Assembly (NCBI GenBank): GCA_050014595.1
Contig: JBEKDA010000008.1
Coordinates: 62,001-126,000 of the forward strand
Direction: 5' to 3'
DNA from: PALSA-129 sp050014595
Lineage (GTDB): Bacteria; Acidobacteriota; Terriglobia; Bryobacterales; Bryobacteraceae
Length of the DNA stretch: 64,000 bases
Below the pieces are notes generated by a model. That model saw nothing but the letters and a program-made list of their open reading frames with translations, did not search any database and was not told the DNA's origin. The translations under genes and the position numbers were made by a program. How positions within the stretch are numbered: the first letter of the stretch is position 1; each line of letters begins with the position of its first letter. Shown one piece after another: positions 16,147 to 26,335 of this stretch.

Positions 16147-19100
16147 ATGTCATTTCTTTCTACTCTCGAAACCATCGCGACTTACACGATTACTCCGCTG
16201 CTGATCCGCAAGTTGGAACAGAAGTTGGCTCCGCCACAGAAGGGCTATGCCACTACACAGCGGAATCCCATCGCGCCGTGGAGCATCGGGTACGGTCGCA
16301 TCCGGGTTGGCGGCACGCTGATCTACGACCAGCAGTGGGGCAATAACAACCAGATGCGGGACATGGTGATCGAGCTGGCGGCGAATCAGTGCCAGATCGA
16401 TGCGAACCATCCGATCACGCTGTTGCTCGATATGCAGCGTGTGCAGATCGACACGACGGCCGTTCCGACATCGGCATCGGCTGGATACTCGATTCCCGCC
16501 CCGAATCCTTGCAGTGGAACAAGCTTCACTCCGGTGCAACAGGCGGGGAATTCGGCGGTCCGGATCAATTCGATCTCCCGCGCGAACGACGTTGTAACGG
16601 TAGCGCTGAACGCGGACATCCCGTACCTGATTCCAGGTGACCGGGTGACCGTGCAGGGCGTCAATCACGGCATCTCCGGATCGGATCAGAGCTTTAACGG
16701 CGTGTTCCAGGTGGCGGAGATCACGGATGCTCCGGCGTCGCATGTGGGCGGCGTAGTGGGCGCTGGAACGGGCTTGACGTTCACGTACCTATCGGGCGGT
16801 ATCGCGAGCACGGCGAACGTGAGCGCGGGTCCGGCAAGCGTGGAGACGATGTGGGCGGACTACGGTCGCGACATCTACATGGAGGTGATGACCGGGAATC
16901 AGGCTCTCGGTCAGACTTTCGTGGGGATGACGGCGGGAACTCCGTGGCAGGGGACAGGTAAGCTCTGCACTCCGGCGAGTCCGCAGCTTGCAGGCGGGAC
17001 GGCTACCACGAATCAGTGGACCTCGACGTGTTCCGCTCAAGGCAAGACGCTGGTATTTCTGCGGTTGACTTACGCACAGAAATACTTTCAGGCGGGATTG
17101 CCTCAAATCAGCTTTTTGGCTTACGGGAAGAACGATATCTACGATCCGCGATTGGGCGCTTACGGCGCGGCCGGGACTACCGGATACACGGAGAATGCGG
17201 CGCTGTGTATCGCCGATCTACTGCATACCGGCGCTCCGCTGAGCGCTCCGTGGGTGGCTACGACTTCGTATGGAGCCGGGTGGGTGGCTTCGTTTCAGGC
17301 GCCGGGAGACACGAACGGGGTTGATTACGTCAACTGCGTAAACGCGAACATCGGGAATCAGCCGAATACCAGTCCGACGAAATGGGTACCGGTGACTCCG
17401 GCGAACTTGCCCACGAACTGGTCCGGATCTGTGACGTACGGACTCGGCGCGCTGACGGTGTTTCAGCCGGCGGGAAGCTCCGTGACTCGACAGTACGTGA
17501 GCCTGGTGTCGGGCAACACGGGGAATGAGCCGGACACGTATTCCTCACAGTGGGGATGGATTCCGACTCCGGTGTATCCGTTGCCGGACTGGGGATACCG
17601 GTTGCCGTACGCGACGGGTCCGACTCCGCAGAATCCGTGCTATATCGACATCGCGTCATTGACGGCGGCGGCCAATATCTGCGATCAGACGGTGGCGCTG
17701 GCGAACGGCGGGACGGAGCCGATGTACGCTCTATCCGGGCAGTTCGACCTCACAAAGAAACGCGGGGAGATCCTGCAAGACATGCTGACGGCGTGTGCGG
17801 GGCGACTGTCGATCATCGGCGGCCAATACGCGATACAGCCGGGATCATGGACGGGCGGTAGCGCTCCTACGGTGAATCTGACTTCGATGGCGGCGGGTCC
17901 GTTCAAGTGGCGCGGGATCAGCTCTCGCGAACTGTTCAACGGGGTGAAGGGGACGTTCATCAGTCCACAGAATAAGTGGGCATCGACGGATTTCCCTTAC
18001 TACGCGCAAGACAGTTGGCACGGATACAGCGGGCCTGCAATCTACAGCGGAGACATCAACCTTCAGGCTGACGGCGGAGAGCGGCGGTGGATGGAATTGC
18101 ACCTGCCGTTCACGATTAGCGCGAGCACGGCACAGCGAATCGCGAAGATCATGCTGTTGCGGTCGCGGTGGGCGGCGTTCCAGGCGGGCGGCTCGGGAGG
18201 CGCGGGGACGTTCGCGCTGAACATGGCGGGGTATCAGTTCGCTCCGCTGGATGTTATCAACGCGTCGGTTCCGTTCCTGTGGAGTGGGACGAAAGCGCTG
18301 GAGGTGATCGAGACTCGGTTCAAGGTCGATGAGAACGGCGGGAAACCGACGCTCGGGATTGAGATCGACGCACAGGCTACGGACTCCAGTATCTACGCAT
18401 GGGCAACCACGGAGGAGTTGAGCGCGCAGGGTTACGCTCAGAGCCAGTTTCCTACCGGGACATTCCAGGATGACGTTCCGATGCCGTGGAGTCCGGGATA
18501 CGTGGCTCCGCTGGCGGGAGACGCGGTGGGCGGCGCGGCGACGTTCGGCATTCAGCCGGTGTACGAGGAGGATGCACAGGGGAACGTGACTGCGAGTGTG
18601 CAGATCAAGGGCGCGGCTCCCATCAATGCTCTCGATGGAGAGGTGGCGGCTCCGCTGATTACGTGCGCGGGCAGTGCGACAGGCGGAACGGTTCCGGCCG
18701 GAAATTACGTGGTAGGGCTGGCGGCGTACGATAGCGGAGCGTCCAATCACGCGGATACGGACTATCACAGCCTGGTATTCGTGGCGGTGGGCGGGAGCGG
18801 GTCGGGATCGATCTCCGTCACGGTGACGTGGGGATCGGGGGATGACGGCGGAGATCTGTACGTGGGGTTGTGGAAACCTGGCGACGGGTACACGATGCAC
18901 AAACAGATGACGCTGGCGCCGGGGCAGACCTCGGCGACGATTACGGCGTTCGACCGAACGACGGCCGGCGGACCGGACCCGAAGTTCGATCACTTCGGCG
19001 TTCTTCCATTCATGGTGGAGCATTCAGGCGTGTGGGATGGAGTGATCCCATCGTCAGGATCGATCACGGCAACTACGGTGACGATTCCGGCTCCGACTTC

Positions 19101-20094
19101 GACGGTGGATCAGTGGGCGGGGTATCCGCTGTCACTGTTGGGACGTATATCCGGCGAAGTGCCGGTGATTAACCTGCCGGTGGCTCACAACACTGCCAGT
19201 GCTGGCGGACTGGTGACATTCACGATTGGTCCGGGGGCGGACGGGAATACGCTGGCAGATCTGCGCACGCTCTTGCAGGCGGGGGATCTGTTGCTGATGC
19301 GCGCGCGGTATACGTTCGATCCGACCACGGGGGCGTTCTCGGATCTCAACGCGGCGAATTCGTACTACCCGACAGGCGGGAATGCGGTGGTTGAACCGGG
19401 GCATGTGGCTATCATGCTGAGCGGTGCGGATGCCGGCGACATGCGGACTATCCAGTCCATCACGGCGGACGTGAACGGCAACTTTACCGTGTTCAACCCA
19501 GCCAGTCCGTGGACGATCACTCCGGCGACTGGTGATTTGGTGGCGATCTGCTCTCCGGCTGGATCGGAGTGGCCAAGTCCGCCAGTGACAGCGCAGAACG
19601 GTTCGGTGAGTGGCGTGATGGCACAGCCGGACGTATTGAACCTGGCAAACCAGACATGGCTACTCCTGGTGCGGACGGTTGATTCGGGCGGAAACCACGG
19701 TCCGGATTCGCTGGCTCCGATGCGCGACGTGTATTGCTTTGGGGCGGCGGGAAACAACGCCTCACCGGGCGCGACGTTGCAGATTGACGGAACGCTCGCG
19801 ATTGGATCGAATCAAGCTCCTCCGTTGCAGTTGAACGCAAGCCGGACGCCGAGCGCGGTACTGGCACTCGTGAGCACGGCTCCGACCGGAGCTGTAATCA
19901 CGGTGAAGATCAACGTAGGCGGCACGCTGTGGATGTCGCTAACCATTGCGGCGGGGACTACTTCTGTACAGGCAACGACGGCGCAACTCACGGCGGCGGG
20001 GTCGATCAACGGCAGTTCGCCGATCACTCTCGACATCACGGCTGTCGGGACTACGGTTCCGGGAGCCAATCTCTCGGTGTTTATCTACCTGTAA
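16147..20094 (+). CDS. Tail tip / central fibre protein (gpJ-like) with carbohydrate-binding-like modules
   Basis: The 1315-residue protein opens with 'APWSIGYGRIRVGGTLIYDQ', typical of gpJ-like tail tip hubs that contact the host. Residues about 367-473 contain two tandem W-x-x-x-x-x-Y-x-x-G-x-x-V ... P-x-x-x-x-x-W modules like ChtBD3/CBM5-12. The middle (about 480-780) has the hub pattern 'RGISSRELFNGVKGTF'. The remainder is Gly/Ser/Thr-rich beta structure suited to fibre. The ATG at 16147 is preferred to the TTG at 16129, which lies in the terminator tail. Host binding is inferred from family and position. Confidence 0.85.
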   Translation: MSFLSTLETIATYTITPLLIRKLEQKLAPPQKGYATTQRNPIAPWSIGYGRIRVGGTLIYDQQWGNNNQMRDMVIELAANQCQIDANHPITLLLDMQRVQIDTTAVPTSASAGYSIPAPNPCSGTSFTPVQQAGNSAVRINSISRANDVVTVALNADIPYLIPGDRVTVQGVNHGISGSDQSFNGVFQVAEITDAPASHVGGVVGAGTGLTFTYLSGGIASTANVSAGPASVETMWADYGRDIYMEVMTGNQALGQTFVGMTAGTPWQGTGKLCTPASPQLAGGTATTNQWTSTCSAQGKTLVFLRLTYAQKYFQAGLPQISFLAYGKNDIYDPRLGAYGAAGTTGYTENAALCIADLLHTGAPLSAPWVATTSYGAGWVASFQAPGDTNGVDYVNCVNANIGNQPNTSPTKWVPVTPANLPTNWSGSVTYGLGALTVFQPAGSSVTRQYVSLVSGNTGNEPDTYSSQWGWIPTPVYPLPDWGYRLPYATGPTPQNPCYIDIASLTAAANICDQTVALANGGTEPMYALSGQFDLTKKRGEILQDMLTACAGRLSIIGGQYAIQPGSWTGGSAPTVNLTSMAAGPFKWRGISSRELFNGVKGTFISPQNKWASTDFPYYAQDSWHGYSGPAIYSGDINLQADGGERRWMELHLPFTISASTAQRIAKIMLLRSRWAAFQAGGSGGAGTFALNMAGYQFAPLDVINASVPFLWSGTKALEVIETRFKVDENGGKPTLGIEIDAQATDSSIYAWATTEELSAQGYAQSQFPTGTFQDDVPMPWSPGYVAPLAGDAVGGAATFGIQPVYEEDAQGNVTASVQIKGAAPINALDGEVAAPLITCAGSATGGTVPAGNYVVGLAAYDSGASNHADTDYHSLVFVAVGGSGSGSISVTVTWGSGDDGGDLYVGLWKPGDGYTMHKQMTLAPGQTSATITAFDRTTAGGPDPKFDHFGVLPFMVEHSGVWDGVIPSSGSITATTVTIPAPTSTVDQWAGYPLSLLGRISGEVPVINLPVAHNTASAGGLVTFTIGPGADGNTLADLRTLLQAGDLLLMRARYTFDPTTGAFSDLNAANSYYPTGGNAVVEPGHVAIMLSGADAGDMRTIQSITADVNGNFTVFNPASPWTITPATGDLVAICSPAGSEWPSPPVTAQNGSVSGVMAQPDVLNLANQTWLLLVRTVDSGGNHGPDSLAPMRDVYCFGAAGNNASPGATLQIDGTLAIGSNQAPPLQLNASRTPSAVLALVSTAPTGAVITVKINVGGTLWMSLTIAAGTTSVQATTAQLTAAGSINGSSPITLDITAVGTTVPGANLSVFIYL

Positions 20095-20108
20095 AGGAAC
20101 ATGAACCA

Positions 20109-20474
20109 TTGAAACGACTCCTACTTTTGACGCTATCGACAGTCGCATGTCTGCACTCTCCGGCGGGTCCGCCGGTTGTGAGAGTTCCGGTTCAGCAGCG
20201 GTTGTTTACGGCGTTGAGTCGTTTCGAGAATTGTAGGGCGTGGCGTAATCCCGGTTGCTTGCGGTTTGCCGGGCAGGCGGGCGCAGTGCGCGGGCCGGGC
20301 GGGTATGCGGTGTTCCGTAACCTACTCTTTGGGGAGCGCGCACTGCGACGCCAGATCGAGCACGGTCAAGGGCAGACGGTGTTTGAGTTCCTGACTCACT
20401 ATAACCCTGGACATGCAAACTACCCTGCGAGGATCGCATCCATCGCTCAGTTGAGCTTAGCGGATGTGCTGTAA
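20109..20474 (+). CDS. Exported P5-like structural/lysin-like protein
   Basis: The 121-residue protein begins 'MKRLLLLTLSTVACLHSPAG', a signal peptide or lipobox-like leader. The body, with 'RNPGCLRFAGQAG' and 'GYAVFRNLLFGERALRRQIEHG', resembles the small family called structural protein P5-like, which has N-P-G-x-L-R near the start and a F-L-x-x-Y end. It may act on peptidoglycan at the tail tip. The start is the TTG at 20109, about 10 bases after AAAGGA; no ATG lies in this frame. Confidence 0.55.
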   Translation: MKRLLLLTLSTVACLHSPAGPPVVRVPVQQRLFTALSRFENCRAWRNPGCLRFAGQAGAVRGPGGYAVFRNLLFGERALRRQIEHGQGQTVFEFLTHYNPGHANYPARIASIAQLSLADVL

Positions 20475-20491
20475 CCGAGTGGACAGCGTAA

Positions 20492-23400
20492 ATGGCAACG
20501 ATAACCAAACTGGAGCCACACAGAACGATGTATCTGCGCGGCTTCGACCGTCGCGGGGCCGCGGCGTCGCTCAATAACGCATCGGCGGGCGGGTTTACCG
20601 TCTCGGGATGCTGGAGCGATCAAGCGGACTTCGCGGTGGCGGTGCTATTCGATGCGGACGATGTGTATGGACACCTGTATACCTCGCGGTATCTGCCGGA
20701 CTTCTCACTGGCGGGCGTGACATTGGATTTCGATTTGGCGTTGACGGGGTGCCAGAATCCCACCAGCGTGAAGTATCAGTCGGTGCCGTGGGGTTCGCTG
20801 GGATATGTCACAAGTTCGGAAGTGGCGGGCACGGTACCGCTTCCCGCGCCGACATCGGTTACGGGCGGAACGTTCGCGAGTTGCACGTTCGTGGTGGGGG
20901 GGACTCCGACCACTTACGACCGGATTCAACTGGTATACCTTGGAAACATCGTAGCGGATGTGACCGGCATCACGACGGGCATGAGCCTCGATGGCGTGGC
21001 GTCGATGTTAGCGGGCGCGGTGAACACGCAGGCGCTCATCTTGACGCCTCCGATGCTGATCTCGGCCACCAGCTCCGGGGCGCAAGTCACCGTGACCTAC
21101 GGCCAGGTAGGCAGAGACGGCAACGGCGTCGAGCTGGTTCCGATGTACAAGGCGGCGGGAAACACGACCTTGGAATGCCTACCCAATCCACCTCTCAATG
21201 TGCTGCTGGGCGGATCAGACCCAACGTCGATGCACTTCCACTTGGATTTCTCGGCGCTCGGGCTGGGAAGCGTGCGACAGGTCTGGCTCACGCTAGCGCC
21301 GTGGCTCACTTACAACCGCGCGGCGGGATACCCATCGCTGTCGCCTTATCTGCCGATGGAGTTTTCGGCTGTTTTCTCGAATTGGACGGTAGTGGATGCT
21401 GGCGGCGTGACACCACTGAAGGTGGCCGGGCCGGGATCAGTGACGATCACTTCGGGCGACGCGTGGGCCGCGCGCGCGGGGAGTGGATGGGCACAGGCGG
21501 CCGGCTGGTACGTAGGCGGGTTCGCGTGGGAGAGCGCGCACGTGGGCGATATGGTGACGGTGAAGTACAGTTGCCAGCACACGCATAACCTGTATTTGGG
21601 GATGGCGATTTCGACGGGCGGCGGAACATTTGACGCGAAGGTGGATGGAGGGTCGGCGGTCCCGGTGAGCGCTTACTCGCTCGAATCTTCGGCGAGTCCG
21701 ACTTCGGGGCGGAGGTTGATCGCGACGGGAGTGGCGGCGGGGTCGCATACGGTGGTGTTGACCGTGGCGACCGGGACGTGCCTTTTCGATTACTTGCAGG
21801 CTGCGGTGTTGAGCGATCCGGTGGCGCCGGCGGTGAGTTATCCGGCGGTGAGTTGCGCTTGCGACTTTGACACCGGGCAGACATACCAGATTCCGCCGGC
21901 GCGGCTGCTGTGGATACTTAGCCAGGCTGGGTTCGCGGGGGATATCGACCTCTACGCCGGAGTGTTCTTTGCCTTGAAGCGGGTGAGGGCCGGTGGGAGC
22001 TTTCGGCAGGCGACGGTGACGCTTTCGGGCGCTATCGGCGTTGGTAATTCGTTTGGGGGCGGCGGCGCGGATACGGTCTGGATGACCGTTGGCGGGACGT
22101 TTCCGAACACGGGAACCACGATCAGTGGCGCGACGACTACCGGCGCCAATCCTACGGGGGTTGGCACGCTTGGCGGGACGGTGTTAGGCGCGGTGGCGTA
22201 CCCAGCAGACACGCTGGCGACGCTGGCACAGCGTATGGTGGATGCAGTCAATGGGACCTTTGTGGGGATCGTGGCGGCGCCGACTGCGACAGCCGGGCAA
22301 TTCACGATCACGGTGTTAAGCCCGATCAACGGATTCAGTTTGGATCTGTCGCTCAGTTCGGGAGCATCGATATCGCTGGCGGTTTCCGGGGATATTGGCA
22401 CGCCCGGATTTGTGGGCGGTAACGAGGGGACGTGGGCTGTGGATGCGTCGCAATCGTCGCCGCTGAACCGGGCATTTAAGGACTACCTGACGGACCTGGC
22501 GGGCTTGGTACACGCGGCCGGCCAGACTATGACGGTGGCGTTTTCGCAGGAACTGCTTGGGGCGCCGGATGCGAATACATCGAGCGGCGCGTGGAGTCAG
22601 CGATTCGCCAACGGCAACCAGGTACTGACCGCGACGGGGTTCGGATCGTGGGGCGCTGGGGTGGTTGAGGCGGTGAGCGGAGCGGGTCCGCAGACGATCC
22701 AGCAGACGGGGCACGGGTACATCACCGGGAACACGGTGCATGTCGCGCAGGGATCGAGCGGAGCGGTGTGGGCTGTTACGGTGACGGACGCGGACCACTA
22801 CCAGTTGACCAGACTGGTATCAGGTACTAGCTTTACGGTCGCGGCGGGGGCGACTACGCTGATCGACCTCCAGACCACGCAATGCAACTTCAATCCGGCT
22901 ACGGTGACGGCATACCTGGAAAACTGCTACTTGCAAGCGGCGGGGATTCTGGCCGGGGTGGGGTTGACACCATGGCTGCAATTTGGCGAGGTGGGCTGGT
23001 GGTTCTATAGCCGGGTGAACGGGCTGGCGATTGGATACGCCAGCTACACGGCTCCGATATCGATTGGAACGAACACAGCTCACGGGCTGAGTTCGGGACA
23101 GGGCGTGATCGATTGCGGGGTGCAGGGGAACACGGCGGCGAACGGGGACTTCGCGGCAACGGTTACCGATTCGACTCACTTTACGCTTGGTGGCTCCAGT
23201 GGCAATGGAACGTACGTAGGAGGCACTGGGACGGTGAGCGGCGGCGGGATGGCATATTATGACGCCTACACCGCGGCGGCGGCGCTGACGGCTCTGGGAC
23301 GCGCGCTAGCTAACTTCTACACGCAGGATGACAATCCTTCCGTGAACAGCTATGCGGATGCGAACTTTCTCCGGGGACTCGTTTATACGCACATGCACTC

Positions 23401-23857
23401 AATCGCGCAAGCGGTGAAGACGGCATACTCCGGCGCGAAGTGCGAGTGGTTGCTTCCGATGGATGTCAATAACCCGGTGGTCTACTGGAACGCGGGTTAT
23501 CCGTATCCACAGGGCGGCCGGATGAACTGCTACGTCAACATCCCATCGCAGTACATGGCGCCGAACGGTGACATTGACCGTGTGAAGCTGGAGGCGCTGA
23601 GCTGGGGAGCTTCGTATCTGGATCTCGATCTAGCTAAAGCGGCGATGGCTTACGGATCTTCGGTGCTGACTTACGCGAAGTCCGCCACGGCGTACCTGAT
23701 TCCGTGGTTCAACGGGGCTTGCGCCTGGACTGCGCAGTACCTGGCGGCGGTGAACGCCGGGACTCCGCTGGTGTGCTTTTGGGCATTCGACCATCTCTGT
23801 TTGCTGAGTTGGACTTTGCCACTCCCTGTCAATAAACGGCGCGCTCGGTTGTTCTGA
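20492..23857 (+). CDS. Large tail protein with TIM-barrel glycosidase-like region
   Basis: The 1121-residue protein has a beta-rich N-terminal third. The region around residues 480-1120 reads like a phage tail protein with a glycoside-hydrolase-type barrel: 'LQFGEVGWWFYSRVNGLAIGY' near residue 833 has an acidic residue at a position like that of clan A hydrolases, and the end has 'LIPWFNGACAWTAQYLAAVN'. Tandem beta repeats of the 'TGHGYITGNTVHVAQGSSGAVWAVTVTDADHYQLT' class (only the pattern is cited) occur near residue 745 and again near 860. It probably degrades or binds surface polysaccharide. Catalysis is not proved by motif. Confidence 0.7.
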   Translation: MATITKLEPHRTMYLRGFDRRGAAASLNNASAGGFTVSGCWSDQADFAVAVLFDADDVYGHLYTSRYLPDFSLAGVTLDFDLALTGCQNPTSVKYQSVPWGSLGYVTSSEVAGTVPLPAPTSVTGGTFASCTFVVGGTPTTYDRIQLVYLGNIVADVTGITTGMSLDGVASMLAGAVNTQALILTPPMLISATSSGAQVTVTYGQVGRDGNGVELVPMYKAAGNTTLECLPNPPLNVLLGGSDPTSMHFHLDFSALGLGSVRQVWLTLAPWLTYNRAAGYPSLSPYLPMEFSAVFSNWTVVDAGGVTPLKVAGPGSVTITSGDAWAARAGSGWAQAAGWYVGGFAWESAHVGDMVTVKYSCQHTHNLYLGMAISTGGGTFDAKVDGGSAVPVSAYSLESSASPTSGRRLIATGVAAGSHTVVLTVATGTCLFDYLQAAVLSDPVAPAVSYPAVSCACDFDTGQTYQIPPARLLWILSQAGFAGDIDLYAGVFFALKRVRAGGSFRQATVTLSGAIGVGNSFGGGGADTVWMTVGGTFPNTGTTISGATTTGANPTGVGTLGGTVLGAVAYPADTLATLAQRMVDAVNGTFVGIVAAPTATAGQFTITVLSPINGFSLDLSLSSGASISLAVSGDIGTPGFVGGNEGTWAVDASQSSPLNRAFKDYLTDLAGLVHAAGQTMTVAFSQELLGAPDANTSSGAWSQRFANGNQVLTATGFGSWGAGVVEAVSGAGPQTIQQTGHGYITGNTVHVAQGSSGAVWAVTVTDADHYQLTRLVSGTSFTVAAGATTLIDLQTTQCNFNPATVTAYLENCYLQAAGILAGVGLTPWLQFGEVGWWFYSRVNGLAIGYASYTAPISIGTNTAHGLSSGQGVIDCGVQGNTAANGDFAATVTDSTHFTLGGSSGNGTYVGGTGTVSGGGMAYYDAYTAAAALTALGRALANFYTQDDNPSVNSYADANFLRGLVYTHMHSIAQAVKTAYSGAKCEWLLPMDVNNPVVYWNAGYPYPQGGRMNCYVNIPSQYMAPNGDIDRVKLEALSWGASYLDLDLAKAAMAYGSSVLTYAKSATAYLIPWFNGACAWTAQYLAAVNAGTPLVCFWAFDHLCLLSWTLPLPVNKRRARLF

Positions 23858-23886
23858 GTCGCGCCGAACTTCAAAGGACAAGACGA

Positions 23887-24594
23887 ATGCAACGTATACG
23901 CAATATCCTTGCCTGTGCTCTGCTGGCCGTGCTGATCGCGGCCGGCGTGTACGGGATTCTGTTTATCCGAGCGGTTACGACCGTGGTCGCGGCTGTGCCG
24001 GGAGAGATCCAGGCGACGCGATCCGCGCTGACTCAGGAGGTCCGGGACACGCGGAAGGATCTCATGGAGCAGGTGTCCGGGGTCCGGAAGGATGCGGTGG
24101 GGCAGTTGACGGCGCTCCAGACGAACGCCGGGCAACAGATGACCTCTCTGCGGTCGGATGTGATGGTTCGACTGGACAAGATCGAGAGCGATACCAATAC
24201 TCGCGTAGGCGATACGCTGGCGCGCGTGGATGCGGCGCTTGCGGTTGCCGATAACCGGATGGGCCAGATTGCCGGGACGGCGGAGGGGATACGAACGGAT
24301 CTGAAACCTGCGGCAGTGAACTCGGCGGCGCTGGTTCAGGACCTGAAGGATAGCCTCGATGACAACTACGACGATATCAAGGCAACCATTGGTTCATCCA
24401 CGGTCGCGGTGACCGGCATTGCGCGGGCGGCGGAGGCGGTGGGGAACGCGGCTCCGAGTGTTACCGCAAGCGTGGATAGCGTCGCGAAGTCCGCGGCGCG
24501 GGAAGCGGACCAGATCACAAAGCCTCAGACGTTCTGGCAGGGAGTGAAGAGTTGGCTCCTTATCGTGAGCCGGTGTGCCGGTTTCCTTTTCTGA
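23887..24594 (+). CDS. Membrane-anchored coiled-coil protein
   Basis: The 235-residue protein has one N-terminal membrane segment (about residues 7-38). A long helical region with regular hydrophobic spacing follows (about residues 40-200, 'TRSALTQEVRDTRKDLMEQV'), then a hydrophobic C-terminus with W and F residues. It looks like an inner-membrane protein with a periplasmic coiled coil, comparable to spanin or methyl-accepting-chemotaxis-like stalks. It lies at the head of the lysis region. The role is unknown. Confidence 0.6.
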   Translation: MQRIRNILACALLAVLIAAGVYGILFIRAVTTVVAAVPGEIQATRSALTQEVRDTRKDLMEQVSGVRKDAVGQLTALQTNAGQQMTSLRSDVMVRLDKIESDTNTRVGDTLARVDAALAVADNRMGQIAGTAEGIRTDLKPAAVNSAALVQDLKDSLDDNYDDIKATIGSSTVAVTGIARAAEAVGNAAPSVTASVDSVAKSAAREADQITKPQTFWQGVKSWLLIVSRCAGFLF

Positions 24595-24639
24595 GGAACC
24601 GAAAGTAGTGGTTTAGAAAACTCAACAGGAGCACAAACA

Positions 24640-25095
24640 ATGAAGCGACTCTTTGTAATCACCGTTGCGCTTGTACTCGCGGCACTCTGCGGGTTTGCGC
24701 AAGTGACGGTGAGTACGGCCGTCGAACCGGCGCTGAATGCGCCAGCGCGTTTCGGTGTATCGGCTGCGGTATCGGCAACGCTGCCTCCTACCTGGCTGGA
24801 CGGGTGGGACGAAGGCAGGAACTCAGTGTCCATTCGGTATGGCTCCGGACGGACGATCCTCGGCGGGGTGGCGCGCAACTTCGTGGATTTCCTGCCGGGG
24901 CTGTCGCTAGTGGGCGACGTTCAGGCAGGTACGACAGGCGGGCGCGGAGTGATTCTGTACGGCGCGGCGGTGGCTACCGACCTGGGACGCGGATACTCCG
25001 TCACCTATGGCGCGCATATCAATAAGATCGCGGGACGGCCGATGTATCCGAGCGCCTACGTGTCGATTGGGTACACGTTCGGAGGTTGGCGTTGA
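24640..25095 (+). CDS. Exported outer-membrane-barrel-like protein
   Basis: This 151-residue protein has a signal peptide ending in FAQ (residues 1-21). The mature part has alternating polar and hydrophobic strands and closes with 'AYVSIGYTFGGWR', as in small outer-membrane beta barrels. ACAGGAG lies upstream of the ATG. It shares its layout with the next exported protein at 25714 but not clear sequence. A phage barrel of this type could alter receptor access or help envelope disruption. Confidence 0.6.
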   Translation: MKRLFVITVALVLAALCGFAQVTVSTAVEPALNAPARFGVSAAVSATLPPTWLDGWDEGRNSVSIRYGSGRTILGGVARNFVDFLPGLSLVGDVQAGTTGGRGVILYGAAVATDLGRGYSVTYGAHINKIAGRPMYPSAYVSIGYTFGGWR

Positions 25096-25703
25096 ATCCT
25101 CTCACCCAATACAACGCGGTCAAATCCCAGTTGAGGGCAGGTGACCTGGTGATGTTCTGGGGTCGATCTCTGCTCTCTATCGCTATCGAACTGATCGACG
25201 CCGGACCAAGCCACTCCGCCATCGTTCGACAGGAAGCTTCAGCGGTGTCGGACGTGGTGATCTCACAGAGCACGATTCAGAAGTGGGGCGGCGTGGAGCG
25301 GAACGGTGTACAGGATGAGCCACTCGGCGCCACGATTGCCGGGTATGGGCCGGCGGCGATTGCGGCTCTCCGGCTGAGCAATGAGGTTCGCGGCCGGATC
25401 AACTGGGAAACGTTCCATTCCGTCATTGGCGCGGCGGATGGGCGCGTGGAGTATGACATCCCGGATCTGTTTGAGTTCCTGATTCGCAGCGTTCCGGTAC
25501 TGGGGGCGCGGGTCGCACAGGGAGAGCACAAGACGAAGATGGTCTGCTCTTCGTGGGTTACGGCCGTCCTGGAATCTTCGGGTGTGCTGACCGGGATCAA
25601 TTGGACTCAGGTCACACCTCAACAGCTTGTCGAGATGCATATCTTCCGGGATTACCTGCCACTTCTCGGCAATCCCAAACTGTCACGGTTTAACACGATT
25701 TGA
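25092..25703 (+). CDS. Permuted NlpC/P60-like (YiiX-type) hydrolase
   Basis: The 203-residue protein has an early 'RAGDLVMFWGRSLLSIAIEL', then 'PSHSAIV', where the His would be catalytic, and a late 'KMVCSSWVTAVL', where the Cys would be catalytic. This order of His before Cys is the permuted papain-like arrangement of YiiX/YebB proteins, which cleave amide or ester bonds in the envelope. The TTG at 25092 has GGAGG at 25081-25085 and overlaps the upstream stop. It may act in entry or release. Confidence 0.65.
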   Translation: MNPLTQYNAVKSQLRAGDLVMFWGRSLLSIAIELIDAGPSHSAIVRQEASAVSDVVISQSTIQKWGGVERNGVQDEPLGATIAGYGPAAIAALRLSNEVRGRINWETFHSVIGAADGRVEYDIPDLFEFLIRSVPVLGARVAQGEHKTKMVCSSWVTAVLESSGVLTGINWTQVTPQQLVEMHIFRDYLPLLGNPKLSRFNTI

Positions 25704-25713
25704 AAGGAGTTTC

Positions 25714-26292
25714 ATGAAGAAACTGATTCTCGTTTTGCTTGCGCTCGGATGCTTAGCGTTCGGGCAAACTGCCACGGCTCCGGCTCAGCCTACCGCAACC
25801 ACAACCACCACTCCGGCCGCAACGACAGTAGCCAATGTGACACTGCCGACGTACATCATGGGCGGTATCAGTTTCAACCAGCTTACCGGGGCCGCGGGCT
25901 TTGTGAGTGCGATTGTCCCGGAGAGTAACTCCGTGGGGCTGTATGGAAGCGCAACCACGGATCTGGTTCCGCTGAAAACCACGGTCAACGGCAAGTCGAT
26001 CTACCTATTGAGCGGATCGGCACGGGCGGGAGAGCACAAGGTGGTGTATCAGGACACCAAGAATGCGGTGCTGATCGGCGGCGACATTGGGGTATCGTTT
26101 AGTAACTCCGCCGGAACGTCCGGGGTGACTCTCGGTGTCGCCGGCAGCTTCACGATTACCTACGTGCGGCAACTCAGTTCGCACTGGGCCGTGGGCCTGC
26201 CAATCCGGATGCTCTATATGAGCAACGTCGGACCGAATGGCGCCGGGGCCTGGAATCCGGTGGTTGAAGCCGGAATCATCTGGAAGCCGTAG
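25714..26292 (+). CDS. Exported beta-rich protein, parent of the 30.2 kb copy
   Basis: This 192-residue protein has a signal peptide ending in FGQ and then a Thr/Pro-rich linker (residues 20-45). The body is beta-rich with 'SVGLYGSATTDLVPLKTTVN' and ends 'WNPVVEAGIIWKP'. Its C-terminal 119 residues recur at 30162-30521 in a copy that lacks the signal peptide. AAAGGAG precedes the ATG at 25714. It may be exported to the outer membrane; no known family is recognised. Confidence 0.65.
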   Translation: MKKLILVLLALGCLAFGQTATAPAQPTATTTTTPAATTVANVTLPTYIMGGISFNQLTGAAGFVSAIVPESNSVGLYGSATTDLVPLKTTVNGKSIYLLSGSARAGEHKVVYQDTKNAVLIGGDIGVSFSNSAGTSGVTLGVAGSFTITYVRQLSSHWAVGLPIRMLYMSNVGPNGAGAWNPVVEAGIIWKP

Positions 26293-26335
26293 CGAGTTCC
26301 CCTGAAGGGGAAGACGAAGGAAAGGGAAAACACGA

